Below are positions 25,099 to 34,300 of a DNA stretch of 64,000 nucleotides, one piece after another. A program made the position numbers and the translations under genes. Where the stretch lies: assembly GCF_021491375.1 (NCBI RefSeq), contig NZ_JAKEVY010000008.1:1-64000 (forward strand). The letters are read 5' to 3'. Below the pieces are notes generated by a model that searched no databases, was not told where the DNA came from, and saw nothing but the letters and a program-made list of their open reading frames with translations. This DNA is from Flavihumibacter fluminis. GTDB taxonomy: Bacteria; Bacteroidota; Bacteroidia; Chitinophagales; Chitinophagaceae. Position 1 is the stretch's first letter, and every line of letters starts with the position of its first letter.

Positions 25099-26961
25099 AT
25101 GATGCATAAAGAAGAACTCCTTCCGGAGGTAGTTATAAAGTTTGCAGGCGACAGTGGAGATGGCATGCAATTGACTGGTACTCAATTCACTAACAATACC
25201 GCTTTACTGGGCATAGACCTTGCCACCTTTCCCGATTTCCCCGCTGAAATCAGGGCTCCCCAGGGAACCATTCCCGGTGTCAGTGGTTACCAGTTACGGT
25301 TTTCAAGCACCCCCGTTTATACACCCGGCGACGAATGTGATGTGTTGGTAGCGATGAATGCCGCAGCTCTGAAAACCAATCTCAAGGCACTGAAAAAAGG
25401 TGGCAAAATCATTGTCAATACCGATGGTTTCGACGCCAAAAACCTGCGACTGGCCAACTATCCTGATGGCGTAAACCCCATTGAAGATGATAGCCTCGCC
25501 AATTATGAAGTCATTCGCATGGATATTACCAAGATGACCCGTGAGGCACTAAAAGAATTCCCACTCGGAACCAAGGAGAAAGACCGTGCGAAAAACATGT
25601 TCGTCCTTGGCTTTTTGTACTGGATGTACAACCGGGACATGGATAGCAGCCTTCAATTTCTCAAGGATAAATTTGGCAAAAAACCAGACCTCCTCAACAG
25701 CAACATCAAAGCACTTCAAGCCGGTTACAACTATGGTGATACCACTGAAACCTTTACAACCCGCTATAAGGTTGAAAAAGCCAAAATTGAACCAGGGTCC
25801 TATCGTAATATCATGGGAAACCAGGCACTGGCATACGGACTGATCGCTGCCTCCCGAAAGGCGTCGCTGCCCATGTTCCTTGGAACCTATCCCATTACTC
25901 CAGCGTCTGATATCCTGCATGAGCTTAGCCGTCACAAGAGTTTTGGCATCCGTACCTTCCAGGCAGAAGACGAGATTGCGGGCATCACTGCAGCGATCGG
26001 TGCATCTTATGGCGGCTCACTGGGGGTAACAACTACTTCTGGTCCAGGTATGGCACTGAAAACAGAAGCCATGGGACTCGCAGTTATGCTGGAAATTCCA
26101 TTGGTAATAATAAATATCCAGCGTGGTGGCCCCTCCACCGGTCTGCCCACCAAAACAGAACAAAGCGATCTGCTCCAGGCTTATTATGGAAGAAACGGAG
26201 AATGTCCTATGCCGGTCATCTCTGCCTCCACGCCCAGTGATTGTTTCGCGGCGGTATATGAAGCAGTACGTATCTCGGTTCAGCACATGACACCGGTTAT
26301 TTTCCTAAGTGACGGATACATCGCCAATGGTGCAGAACCCTGGAAATTTCCTACCAGCGATCAACTGGCCCCAATCGAAGTAAACTTCAAGAAAGATCTG
26401 GGGCATGGAGAAGAAAAGTTCATGCCCTATCAGCGCGATGAAAAACTGGTTCGCCCCTGGGCTATTCCCGGCACACCAGGACTGGAACACCGGGTGGGCG
26501 GACTCGAAAAACAAAATATAACCGGCAATATCAGCTATGAACCGGAGAATCATCAACTGATGGTAAAAATCCGGCAGGAAAAAGTAGACAAGGTCGCAGA
26601 TTATATACCCGAGCAAAAACTCGACAGTGGTCCGGAGAAAGGAAAGATTCTGGTTCTCGGCTGGGGTTCAACCTATGGTGCAATTAAAAGCGCGGTGCAG
26701 GAATTGCAGGAAGCCGGACAGGAAGTAAGCCATGCTCATCTTCGTTATATCCGTCCTTTTCCTAAAAACCTGGGAGATATTATCAAAAACTTTGAACAGG
26801 TTTTGATTCCGGAAATAAATAATGGCCAGCTTATTAAAATCATTCGTGATCAATACCTGGTGGATGCCAAAGGATATAATAAGATCATGGGGGTTCCGAT
26901 TACCAAAACGGAGCTGGTAAACAAACTGAAAGACATGTTGGGAATGACCATTCCAGCTTAA
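25099..26961 (+). CDS. korA: 2-oxoacid:ferredoxin oxidoreductase, fused gamma-alpha subunit (KorA type)
   Basis: The 620 residues fuse a gamma domain (about 1-190; VVIKFAGDSGDGMQLTG, EIRAPQGTIPGVSGYQLRFSS) with an alpha subunit (about 220-620; FLGTYPITPASDILHELSRH, RGGPSTGLPTKTEQSDL). It would oxidatively decarboxylate 2-oxoglutarate or another 2-oxoacid to the acyl-CoA with ferredoxin as acceptor. The thiamine-binding beta subunit normally follows but here the next gene is convergent yccS, so it must be elsewhere. The ATG at 25099 is chosen because the upstream open frame runs through repeat sequence. Confidence 0.93.
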   Translation: MMHKEELLPEVVIKFAGDSGDGMQLTGTQFTNNTALLGIDLATFPDFPAEIRAPQGTIPGVSGYQLRFSSTPVYTPGDECDVLVAMNAAALKTNLKALKKGGKIIVNTDGFDAKNLRLANYPDGVNPIEDDSLANYEVIRMDITKMTREALKEFPLGTKEKDRAKNMFVLGFLYWMYNRDMDSSLQFLKDKFGKKPDLLNSNIKALQAGYNYGDTTETFTTRYKVEKAKIEPGSYRNIMGNQALAYGLIAASRKASLPMFLGTYPITPASDILHELSRHKSFGIRTFQAEDEIAGITAAIGASYGGSLGVTTTSGPGMALKTEAMGLAVMLEIPLVIINIQRGGPSTGLPTKTEQSDLLQAYYGRNGECPMPVISASTPSDCFAAVYEAVRISVQHMTPVIFLSDGYIANGAEPWKFPTSDQLAPIEVNFKKDLGHGEEKFMPYQRDEKLVRPWAIPGTPGLEHRVGGLEKQNITGNISYEPENHQLMVKIRQEKVDKVADYIPEQKLDSGPEKGKILVLGWGSTYGAIKSAVQELQEAGQEVSHAHLRYIRPFPKNLGDIIKNFEQVLIPEINNGQLIKIIRDQYLVDAKGYNKIMGVPITKTELVNKLKDMLGMTIPA

Positions 26962-29186
26962 GTGGTGCGTTCCCGTAACCGCTGCGCCAGCTTTTCCAGC
27001 TCGATACTGATTTTATTAATATACTCAAACTGATCGGCAATGGTTTTCAACTCCGAAAACCGTTGCCGGGTTTCAGTATCCATGTCACCTTCAGCCAACT
27101 CTTTTAACCGCAGTTCCAATAATTGTTTAAGCTCTTCCCGGATAACAAAATTTTCTTCGGCACTCAGCAGCAGGTTCGGTGCAGGTTCCTGTTTTACCAG
27201 CTCAGCCGCTGTCTGAAGATGCTGCAGTGAGGCAGAAATAATGGGTTGAAATTTTTCCGAAGCATACCGCTCTGCCATTTTCCGATAGGAAGAAAGGGTT
27301 GCAATATGTGAAGCGAGCATGTGATTATTCACTACCATCTGGTGAACCAGTTGTACCTTTTTCTGCTGCCGCTTGGGTTCATTCAGCATCCGTTGAAAAG
27401 CATCAGAGAGGTTGGCCAGCTTTACAAATGCTTCTTTCCTGCTGAGCTTATAAGCTTCATTACCTAGTGATACGCCAATAAATAACTTGCTTATACTTTC
27501 AAAATAACGCGCATTCGCTTCGATGGCTTCCTCCAGCAACTCCTGAATCTGCTCATGCTCCCATTTTGGAGGGATGGCAAAGGTTGCAATGAAGGCAATC
27601 ATCGAGCCCGCAAATGTATCAATCAGGCGATCACGCAACACTTCAGAAAAATCACCGGGCTTCAGAAAATGAAAAGCGATCAATATGTAGGCTGTCATTG
27701 CCACAACACTTACCAGGTATTTTACCCTTACCATGCTGTATGCGATTACCATTCCGATAATCATAACAGTTACCAATAACCGATCATCCCGTATAAGCCA
27801 CAAAACTCCCACTCCAATCAAGGCGCCAAAAAAAGTTCCTGTTAAACGCTCAATATTTCTTTGTTTGGTTAAACTATAAGCCGGCTTAAGAATAACCAGG
27901 ATAGTCAATAAAATCCAATACCCATGCCCGAATGGCAAAATGCGACTTAGAAAATAACCTGCCAGTAAGGATATCGCTACTCTGATTGAATGACGGAAAA
28001 TCGTTGAATGAATACTAAGGTTGTTGGTCAGCAGTTTGATATTAAAATCAGAGGGCGAAACAAATTTGGTATAATCTACGGTTCGTGAAAATGCCGCACC
28101 GATTTTCTTGTCAAAACTGGTATAGCGATGAATGGTCAGAATTCTGCTCTGAATGTCTTTAATACTGTTGAGTATATGACGCAGGCTTACAAACCCCTCA
28201 ATATTACTATCATCCATCGTAGCATTACGCACCTCTACAAATTCGGTTTCCAGCTTTTTCAACAAATCCTCCAGGTCTTCTCTGGCTTCGGAAACTCTTC
28301 CTTCCTGCAAAGCCAACCCGATTTTCTCCAGTTCATCAGATAAGAGACGTATTTGCGTTTGAAAAGCCGGTAACAATCCTGAATTATCCATCAGCTGATG
28401 CAAGAGCCGATAGTCCTGCTGGGATGTCATGATCCGTTCAAACAGATCCACACTGTCGAGGAAGATCATCATCAGGATCCGGCTTTTATGCGTTGACTCG
28501 CGAACAATATCACGCGTTTTAAACAGCATTTCACGAACCAGGCTTTGCTTATTATGCACCAGCACCTGCTGCTCAAGTACTTCCTTGTAATTTTTATCGT
28601 AATCAACCTGCGCATCGTAGAATCCGGCGCGGGTACTCAGGTAATCAGACATAGAAAGCAGGGAGTCACCAAGTGCCTGCTCAATAAGTTTATACGGACG
28701 CAGACGATATAATAATAAGCTAATCGTAAAATAGAAAAAACCGCCAGCAGCTACCAGTAGGGCATTCCTTACTACCTCCCAGCTCGTATAACGTTCATCA
28801 ATACTTAGTATCATAACCAGCAAGCCTGCCACTCCAACTGCAGCCGCCCGCACGCCATACACACCAATAATGGAATAGGCAAACCCCATCAACACGATCA
28901 GCACAGCCAGCAACCAGGGATAAGGCATGCAGAAGCCCGTAATAAGCGTGGAAATAAAGATCAAAATAAGAGCCGCCATCATTCCGTTCACCCGGTGATG
29001 AATGGGCCCGGTATTATCCGCAATACTCACACAAAGAGCGCCCAGTCCGAGTGCCATTCCAACATCCAGATGTCCAAAATAACTGGCTGTCAGTATTGGA
29101 AGCATCACACCCGCCGTGGTACGAATGCCTTCCGATACATAATAACTGCTGCTGTACTTTTTATATTCCCGGATGTATTCAATCAT
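26958..29186 (-). CDS. yccS: FUSC/YccS family inner membrane protein
   Basis: The 742-residue protein has two sets of about five to six membrane spans (residues about 20-160 and 395-510) flanking cytoplasmic helical regions, the FUSC/YccS layout related to aromatic-acid exporters such as AaeB. Visible segments are GVMLPILTASYFGHLDVGMALGLGAL and GYWILLTILVILKPAYSLTKQRNIERLTGTFFGALIG. The substrate is unknown. It lies 12 bp after an HD/Pycsar-type membrane protein gene, so the two are probably one operon. Its 3' end overlaps that of korA by 4 bp. Confidence 0.88.
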   Translation of the reverse strand: MIEYIREYKKYSSSYYVSEGIRTTAGVMLPILTASYFGHLDVGMALGLGALCVSIADNTGPIHHRVNGMMAALILIFISTLITGFCMPYPWLLAVLIVLMGFAYSIIGVYGVRAAAVGVAGLLVMILSIDERYTSWEVVRNALLVAAGGFFYFTISLLLYRLRPYKLIEQALGDSLLSMSDYLSTRAGFYDAQVDYDKNYKEVLEQQVLVHNKQSLVREMLFKTRDIVRESTHKSRILMMIFLDSVDLFERIMTSQQDYRLLHQLMDNSGLLPAFQTQIRLLSDELEKIGLALQEGRVSEAREDLEDLLKKLETEFVEVRNATMDDSNIEGFVSLRHILNSIKDIQSRILTIHRYTSFDKKIGAAFSRTVDYTKFVSPSDFNIKLLTNNLSIHSTIFRHSIRVAISLLAGYFLSRILPFGHGYWILLTILVILKPAYSLTKQRNIERLTGTFFGALIGVGVLWLIRDDRLLVTVMIIGMVIAYSMVRVKYLVSVVAMTAYILIAFHFLKPGDFSEVLRDRLIDTFAGSMIAFIATFAIPPKWEHEQIQELLEEAIEANARYFESISKLFIGVSLGNEAYKLSRKEAFVKLANLSDAFQRMLNEPKRQQKKVQLVHQMVVNNHMLASHIATLSSYRKMAERYASEKFQPIISASLQHLQTAAELVKQEPAPNLLLSAEENFVIREELKQLLELRLKELAEGDMDTETRQRFSELKTIADQFEYINKISIELEKLAQRLRERTT

Positions 29187-29198
29187 AGATTTACCGGG

Positions 29199-30437
29199 TT
29201 ATTTCATTCCAATAAAACTGGCAATCGCAAAAGAAAGAACCGCCACCACCAGGCCATACATAAATACATTATAGGAAATACGCAAATAATAATATTTCCT
29301 TGCCAGCACTTTACCGAGGTAATAAATATCTTTTATCATACTATCGTACAGATACTCACTATCGTTCATCATTTCTTTCATACCCCATTCGTACTCTTTC
29401 AGTTCCATTTTAAAAAAATTGCCAAAGAACAAGAGATTAGCCTTTTTCTGACGAATGTCTTCTTCCGTAAAAACACCCCCCGTTATAGTTGGACGGGTTG
29501 CACGAATGGCAAAGATTACAGCCGTCAGGCAAACCAATGCCAGTATTGCTGTAGGCAGAATAAACTGAGGGTAATATTGCAATTTTCCCAATAAAACAGA
29601 AACCAATATAGATAACACGATGGTATTAACCGAGATCATAATATTGGCTTTGCTATCTGCCATTTGACTAAGGCTCACATGATTTTCACTCATGATACGG
29701 AACATCGTAGCAATGCCCCTGTCGGTTCGCGATTGACTGGCTTTATCAACCGGTTTCTTTTCCTTTTCTGTACTGGTTGGCTCCAATGCGGGCACATCTT
29801 CGATGGTGCCTACAGGGGTTTCAACAGTTTCTCCTTTAGCAGCTGCTTCCTTATCCAGCAATGCCTTTAAATGCGCCTGTTTAACCGGCTCAAAATGAGT
29901 ACGCGCATACTCCGTAAAATACCGATGCTCCTGAAGAAACCGAATATTCGTTCTTCGCCACGCTTTTTTACTGATGTCTTTATTAAAGACAGTATTGATT
30001 TCCTTTCTGAGTAATTTACTTTCCTCCGGATAATGGGCGGACCCAAGATGCGCCATATCAGCATCACAGATGATCTGCTCAATAGGGTTAGCCGGCGACT
30101 GAGGCATGCTGGTAGCCAGAATGCAGGAACTCATTTTAGCAATCAGGGCCTCTGCCAGTCCCTGCTCCCTGCAAAACTTACAGGCAATTTCAACGCTGTA
30201 TTCTTCATGCCCCTCATATTGTGTACTATATCCCGCATCATGAAACCAGGCAGCGAGCAGCAAAGCAAGCCGGTCCTCCTCCGGAAGGTGCATGGCAGCT
30301 GCCATCTGGCTGGAAGCATCCACTACCTGAAGGGTATGGTGGAGGTCATGAAAATAAAGCGTTGCCGGAACGTTTTTTTCAAAATGTTGCCGAACCTGGT
30401 TAGCCGCCTTATCCAGAATGCCCGAATTTGCTTCCAT
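29199..30437 (-). CDS. HD-domain phosphohydrolase fused to a Pycsar-effector-type membrane domain
   Basis: The N-terminal part (residues about 15-190) is an HD domain with His34, His66-Asp67 in WFHDAGY and Asp125 in CDADMAHLG. After a Pro/Glu-rich linker the C-terminal part (about 245-411) has the DUF5706/Pycsar effector pattern: DSKANIMISVNTIVLSIL, a helix pair at about 265-316, and a last membrane helix near 388-410. Pycsar effectors respond to cyclic pyrimidine nucleotides. No cyclase gene is next to it, and it precedes yccS by 12 bp. It may hydrolyse or sense a nucleotide signal at the membrane; this is inference. Confidence 0.82.
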   Translation of the reverse strand: MEANSGILDKAANQVRQHFEKNVPATLYFHDLHHTLQVVDASSQMAAAMHLPEEDRLALLLAAWFHDAGYSTQYEGHEEYSVEIACKFCREQGLAEALIAKMSSCILATSMPQSPANPIEQIICDADMAHLGSAHYPEESKLLRKEINTVFNKDISKKAWRRTNIRFLQEHRYFTEYARTHFEPVKQAHLKALLDKEAAAKGETVETPVGTIEDVPALEPTSTEKEKKPVDKASQSRTDRGIATMFRIMSENHVSLSQMADSKANIMISVNTIVLSILVSVLLGKLQYYPQFILPTAILALVCLTAVIFAIRATRPTITGGVFTEEDIRQKKANLLFFGNFFKMELKEYEWGMKEMMNDSEYLYDSMIKDIYYLGKVLARKYYYLRISYNVFMYGLVVAVLSFAIASFIGMK

Positions 30438-30505
30438 GTAGCTGTTTATTAAACTAAATTAACGCAAATCAAGCATTGAATCTCAGGTGAAACTAACTTG
30501 CAGTC

Positions 30506-31381
30506 ATGTTCCACCGTCTTACCTGGAATAGTTTTCTATCGCTGTTGGTTGTAACAGGTTTTTTATCCTGTAATCAACTGAGCGGTGTTTGTTTTGTGCC
30601 TGCCCTTCCCGGTTATCCGAATCAGCCTTCCCATACACTGTTACTTAAGAAGCCACTTCGCGAAATATCGGGAATCAGTTTTCATAATAATGGCCAACTG
30701 GCTGCCATAAACGATGAACAGGGAAAACTCTTCGTACTATCTACTACTTCTGGCAAAATCAACACCCTGAGTTTTGGAGAAAAAGGCGACTATGAAGATA
30801 TCGTCCGAACACCAGAAGGATACTATGTACTGAGAAGCGACGGAAGTCTATTTCTGCTGGATGGACGAAACGGAAAACTACTGGCTGATTACCCGTTGAG
30901 CTTTAGCAAATACACAGAATTCGAAAGTATTGCCTACGACCAGGATCAGAACCGACTATTGCTTTTTTGTAAGAACTGCGGTCAAGGAGAACCTGTTGTG
31001 TTCGGATGGGCTTTTAACCTGAACACTCACCAGCTGGAAGAACAACCAGTAGTGCAAATAGGATGGGATATTTTTCGTAAGCTGGCCAAAGATGATACCA
31101 TTGAATTTCAGCCTTCCGCTGCAGCTTTTCATCCGATTACTGGCGATTTGTATATACTATCCTCAACAGCCAAACTACTCGCAGTCTGTAACAGGGAGGG
31201 ACAACCGGAATCAGTATATGGATTGAACCCCGACCTGTTTCAACAACCGGAAGGTCTTTGCTTTGCCCCTAATGGAGATCTTTATATTTCCAATGAAGGC
31301 CGTCAGTCCAAAGCGACCCTGCTCTATTTCCCGTTTGATCCGGAACAAGCTGAGACCAACATTCAAACCATAAATAAATGA
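30506..31381 (+). CDS. SdiA-regulated-type beta-propeller lipoprotein
   Basis: The N-terminal hydrophobic stretch ends in the lipobox-like VTGFLSC with Cys near residue 22, suggesting a lipoprotein. The body shows propeller-type repeats (LREISGISFHNNGQLAAINDEQGKLFVL, GDYEDIVRTPEGYYVLRSDGSLFLL, QQPEGLCFAPNGDLYISNEG), similar to SdiA-regulated/YjiK-like proteins. Function unknown; possibly binding or phytase-like. Its stop overlaps the start of the metallophosphoesterase gene by 4 bp (ATGA), so both are probably made together at the cell envelope. Confidence 0.82.
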   Translation: MFHRLTWNSFLSLLVVTGFLSCNQLSGVCFVPALPGYPNQPSHTLLLKKPLREISGISFHNNGQLAAINDEQGKLFVLSTTSGKINTLSFGEKGDYEDIVRTPEGYYVLRSDGSLFLLDGRNGKLLADYPLSFSKYTEFESIAYDQDQNRLLLFCKNCGQGEPVVFGWAFNLNTHQLEEQPVVQIGWDIFRKLAKDDTIEFQPSAAAFHPITGDLYILSSTAKLLAVCNREGQPESVYGLNPDLFQQPEGLCFAPNGDLYISNEGRQSKATLLYFPFDPEQAETNIQTINK

Positions 31382-34300
31382 ACCCCTTCGCAATCAGACT
31401 CCTGTTTTCATCCCTTCTGATATTGGGTTCAATGCTGGTATCCGCACAAACAGATTCCGTAGTACAGGAAATAATCTTTATAGGCGACGCTGGCGAATTG
31501 ACAAATAATCAACACCCGGTATTAAATAAACTGCTGCAAAGCCAGCATTCGAAAAACGGGAAAGCAACCGCATTGTTTTTCCTCGGAGATAATATCTACC
31601 CTGCCGGTTTACCGGATGAACAGAGCAAGCATTACTCCAGGTACAAAGCAATTCTTGATACGCAATGGAAAGCAGGGGTGCAACTGGCAGATCAAATCTA
31701 TTTTATTCCTGGCAACCACGATTGGGCAAAGGGCCATAGTAACGGATGGCAACAGGTAAAAAACCAGGGGGAATACATACAAAACCTCAATCTTCCCAAC
31801 TTGTTTTTCCTACCTGCTGATGGCTGTCCCGGCCCCGAAGAACGAAACCTGAGTGATCAACTAACGGTTATCATCATGGATAGTCAGTGGTGGCTGCAGC
31901 AAACAGAAAAACCTGGTATTAGCAGCGACTGCGATTGCAATACCGAAGAAGAAGTATTGTTCCGTCTGCAGGAAATCCTGTACCGGAACAGAGAGAAGAC
32001 CATTCTGTTTCTGAGTCACCATCCTTTTGTTTCTTCGGGTATCCATGGAGGTTATTATCAGTTCAGGCAGCATCTTTTCCCACTTACAGAAATCAATCCC
32101 AAACTTTATATACCCCTTCCTATCATTGGTTCCATTTACCCTATAGTACGAGGTGGTTTTGGGAATATCCAGGACAACAAACATCCCACATACAAAAACA
32201 TGTCGTCCAGAATAGACTCGCTGTTGACTTATCATGGACGCGTACTCCGCTTTGCCGGTCATGAACATGGCCTGCAACATATCCGGATCAATAACCAGCA
32301 CTACATAGTTAGCGGTGCCGGATCCAAAGCAACCAGGCACAGAAAAAATAATGGTGACCAAATTAGTTTTTCAACCACCGGTTATGCAAAACTGCAATGG
32401 TTTACAGATGGAAAAATGCAACTGGTATTTATGGAAGCTGGTGAAGTAACACATCAGGAAGTATACAGGCAAGTTATTTTGCTCCCAGCCCCCAAAACGT
32501 CTGACACTGCAGATTTACCCGTTTCAAAATGGCCGGATAGCATCTCACTGGCAGCTGCACCTTACTTTACAGCCGGCAGACTCAGGCAACTAATTTTCGG
32601 ATCCAATTACCGGCAGGAATGGACAACGCCGGTAAAAGTGCCCGTTTTCTCTATAAAAGATTTTAACGGCGGATTACATCCAACCAAACGGGGCGGTGGT
32701 ATGCAAAGCCGTTCACTCCGACTGGAAGACAGCAGCGGCAGGGAATATGTCTTGAGAAGTATTGAGAAATATCCTGACAAAACCCTGCCAGAAGAATTGC
32801 GGCAAACTTTCGTAAAGGATGCGATTGTTGATGGCATTTCAGCCTCCTATCCATATGCAGCATTATCAGTTCCTGGTTTAGCAAAAGCAGCCGGAATTCC
32901 TCATACTAAACCAAAGCTGGTTTTTCTGCCAAATGATCCTGCCCTGGGTCAGTATCGCGCTGATTTTGGAAACAAACTCTATCTTTTCGAACCACGCGAA
33001 CCGGATGGCCTGGCAAAAACCTACAGCACAGATAAAGTACTTGAAGCCATTAGAAAAGACAACGACAATATTACAGATCAGCAGGCTGTTTTAAAAGCAC
33101 GCCTGCTGGACATGTTTATAATGGATTTTGACCGCCATGATGACCAGTGGCGTTGGGGCAGCAGAAACACAAAAGAAGGTCGAATTTATTTTCCGATTCC
33201 CCGTGATCGTGATCAGGCTTTCTTTACCAACCGTGGCTGGATCCCCTGGCTTATCAGCAGATCCTGGTTGCTGCCAAAATTCCAGGGGTTCAATATACAG
33301 GCAGAGAATATCAATCGCTTTAATTATAATGCCCGTTATTTTGACAGAAGTTTTTTAAACCGAACCAGCAGAGCGGATTGGGAGAAATTAAGCATTCAAT
33401 TGGTCAAGCAAATTTCGGATGCTGTAATTGATAGTGCCCTTGCTGCACAACCCACAGAGCTTCAATCCATGCAGGCAGGCACTATTGCAGCTATTTTAAA
33501 AAAGAGAAAACTATTTTTTGTTGATGAAGTGTTGGAATACCAGTCTTTTTTACACAGGACAATTGATATAGCGGGATCCAACAAAAAAGACTGGTTTGAA
33601 CTGGAATGGAAAGAAAAGGGAGACTTAAAGCTGACCATTTTTGATATCAACAAAGAAGGGAAACCGTCTGACAAATTATCTGAACAACGGATCGACCCTT
33701 TTATAACCAGAGAACTCAGACTATATGGACTAAAAGGGAGCGATGTTTTTCATATCAGGGGTGAAATGCCAAGAGGTTTTACCGTCCGTATTATCAGCGG
33801 TGAAGGAAATGACAGCCTGGTACTTGATCAATCCGGTAACCGGTCCTCTGACATTAAATGGTACGATATAGAACAGGAAGCCAATCAACTAACCGGGCCA
33901 GGAAAGCTGAAAAAAAAATTTTCCCATCTGCCATCTGTACACAACTACGATCGGAAAAGTTTTCGTTACAATATCACAACACCTCTTCTTCTGGCAACTT
34001 ACAACCGGGATGATGGTGTTTTTCTGGGGGCTGGCCTTCGATCAACACATCACCGGTTCAGAAAAGAACCCTTTGCTTACCAGCATCAATTCAATGCTTA
34101 TTATGCAGTAGCAACGGGAGCTTACCAGTTTCGATATTTATTTGATGCGCCTTCCTTTCGATTTTTTGCTAACCTGAAAGCCCCCAACAATACCCGAAAC
34201 TTTTTTGGATTTGGAAATCAGACAAAATTTGTAAAAACCGACCAGATCAATATCACGTATTACAGATCCCGCTTCAACCTTTTCGAATTGGCTGCCCTTG

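Noticed and set aside
29199-30437. Pycsar anti-phage system
   Set aside because: No pyrimidine cyclase is adjacent and the effector-type domain is fused to an HD domain and linked to yccS, so a defence call is not supported.
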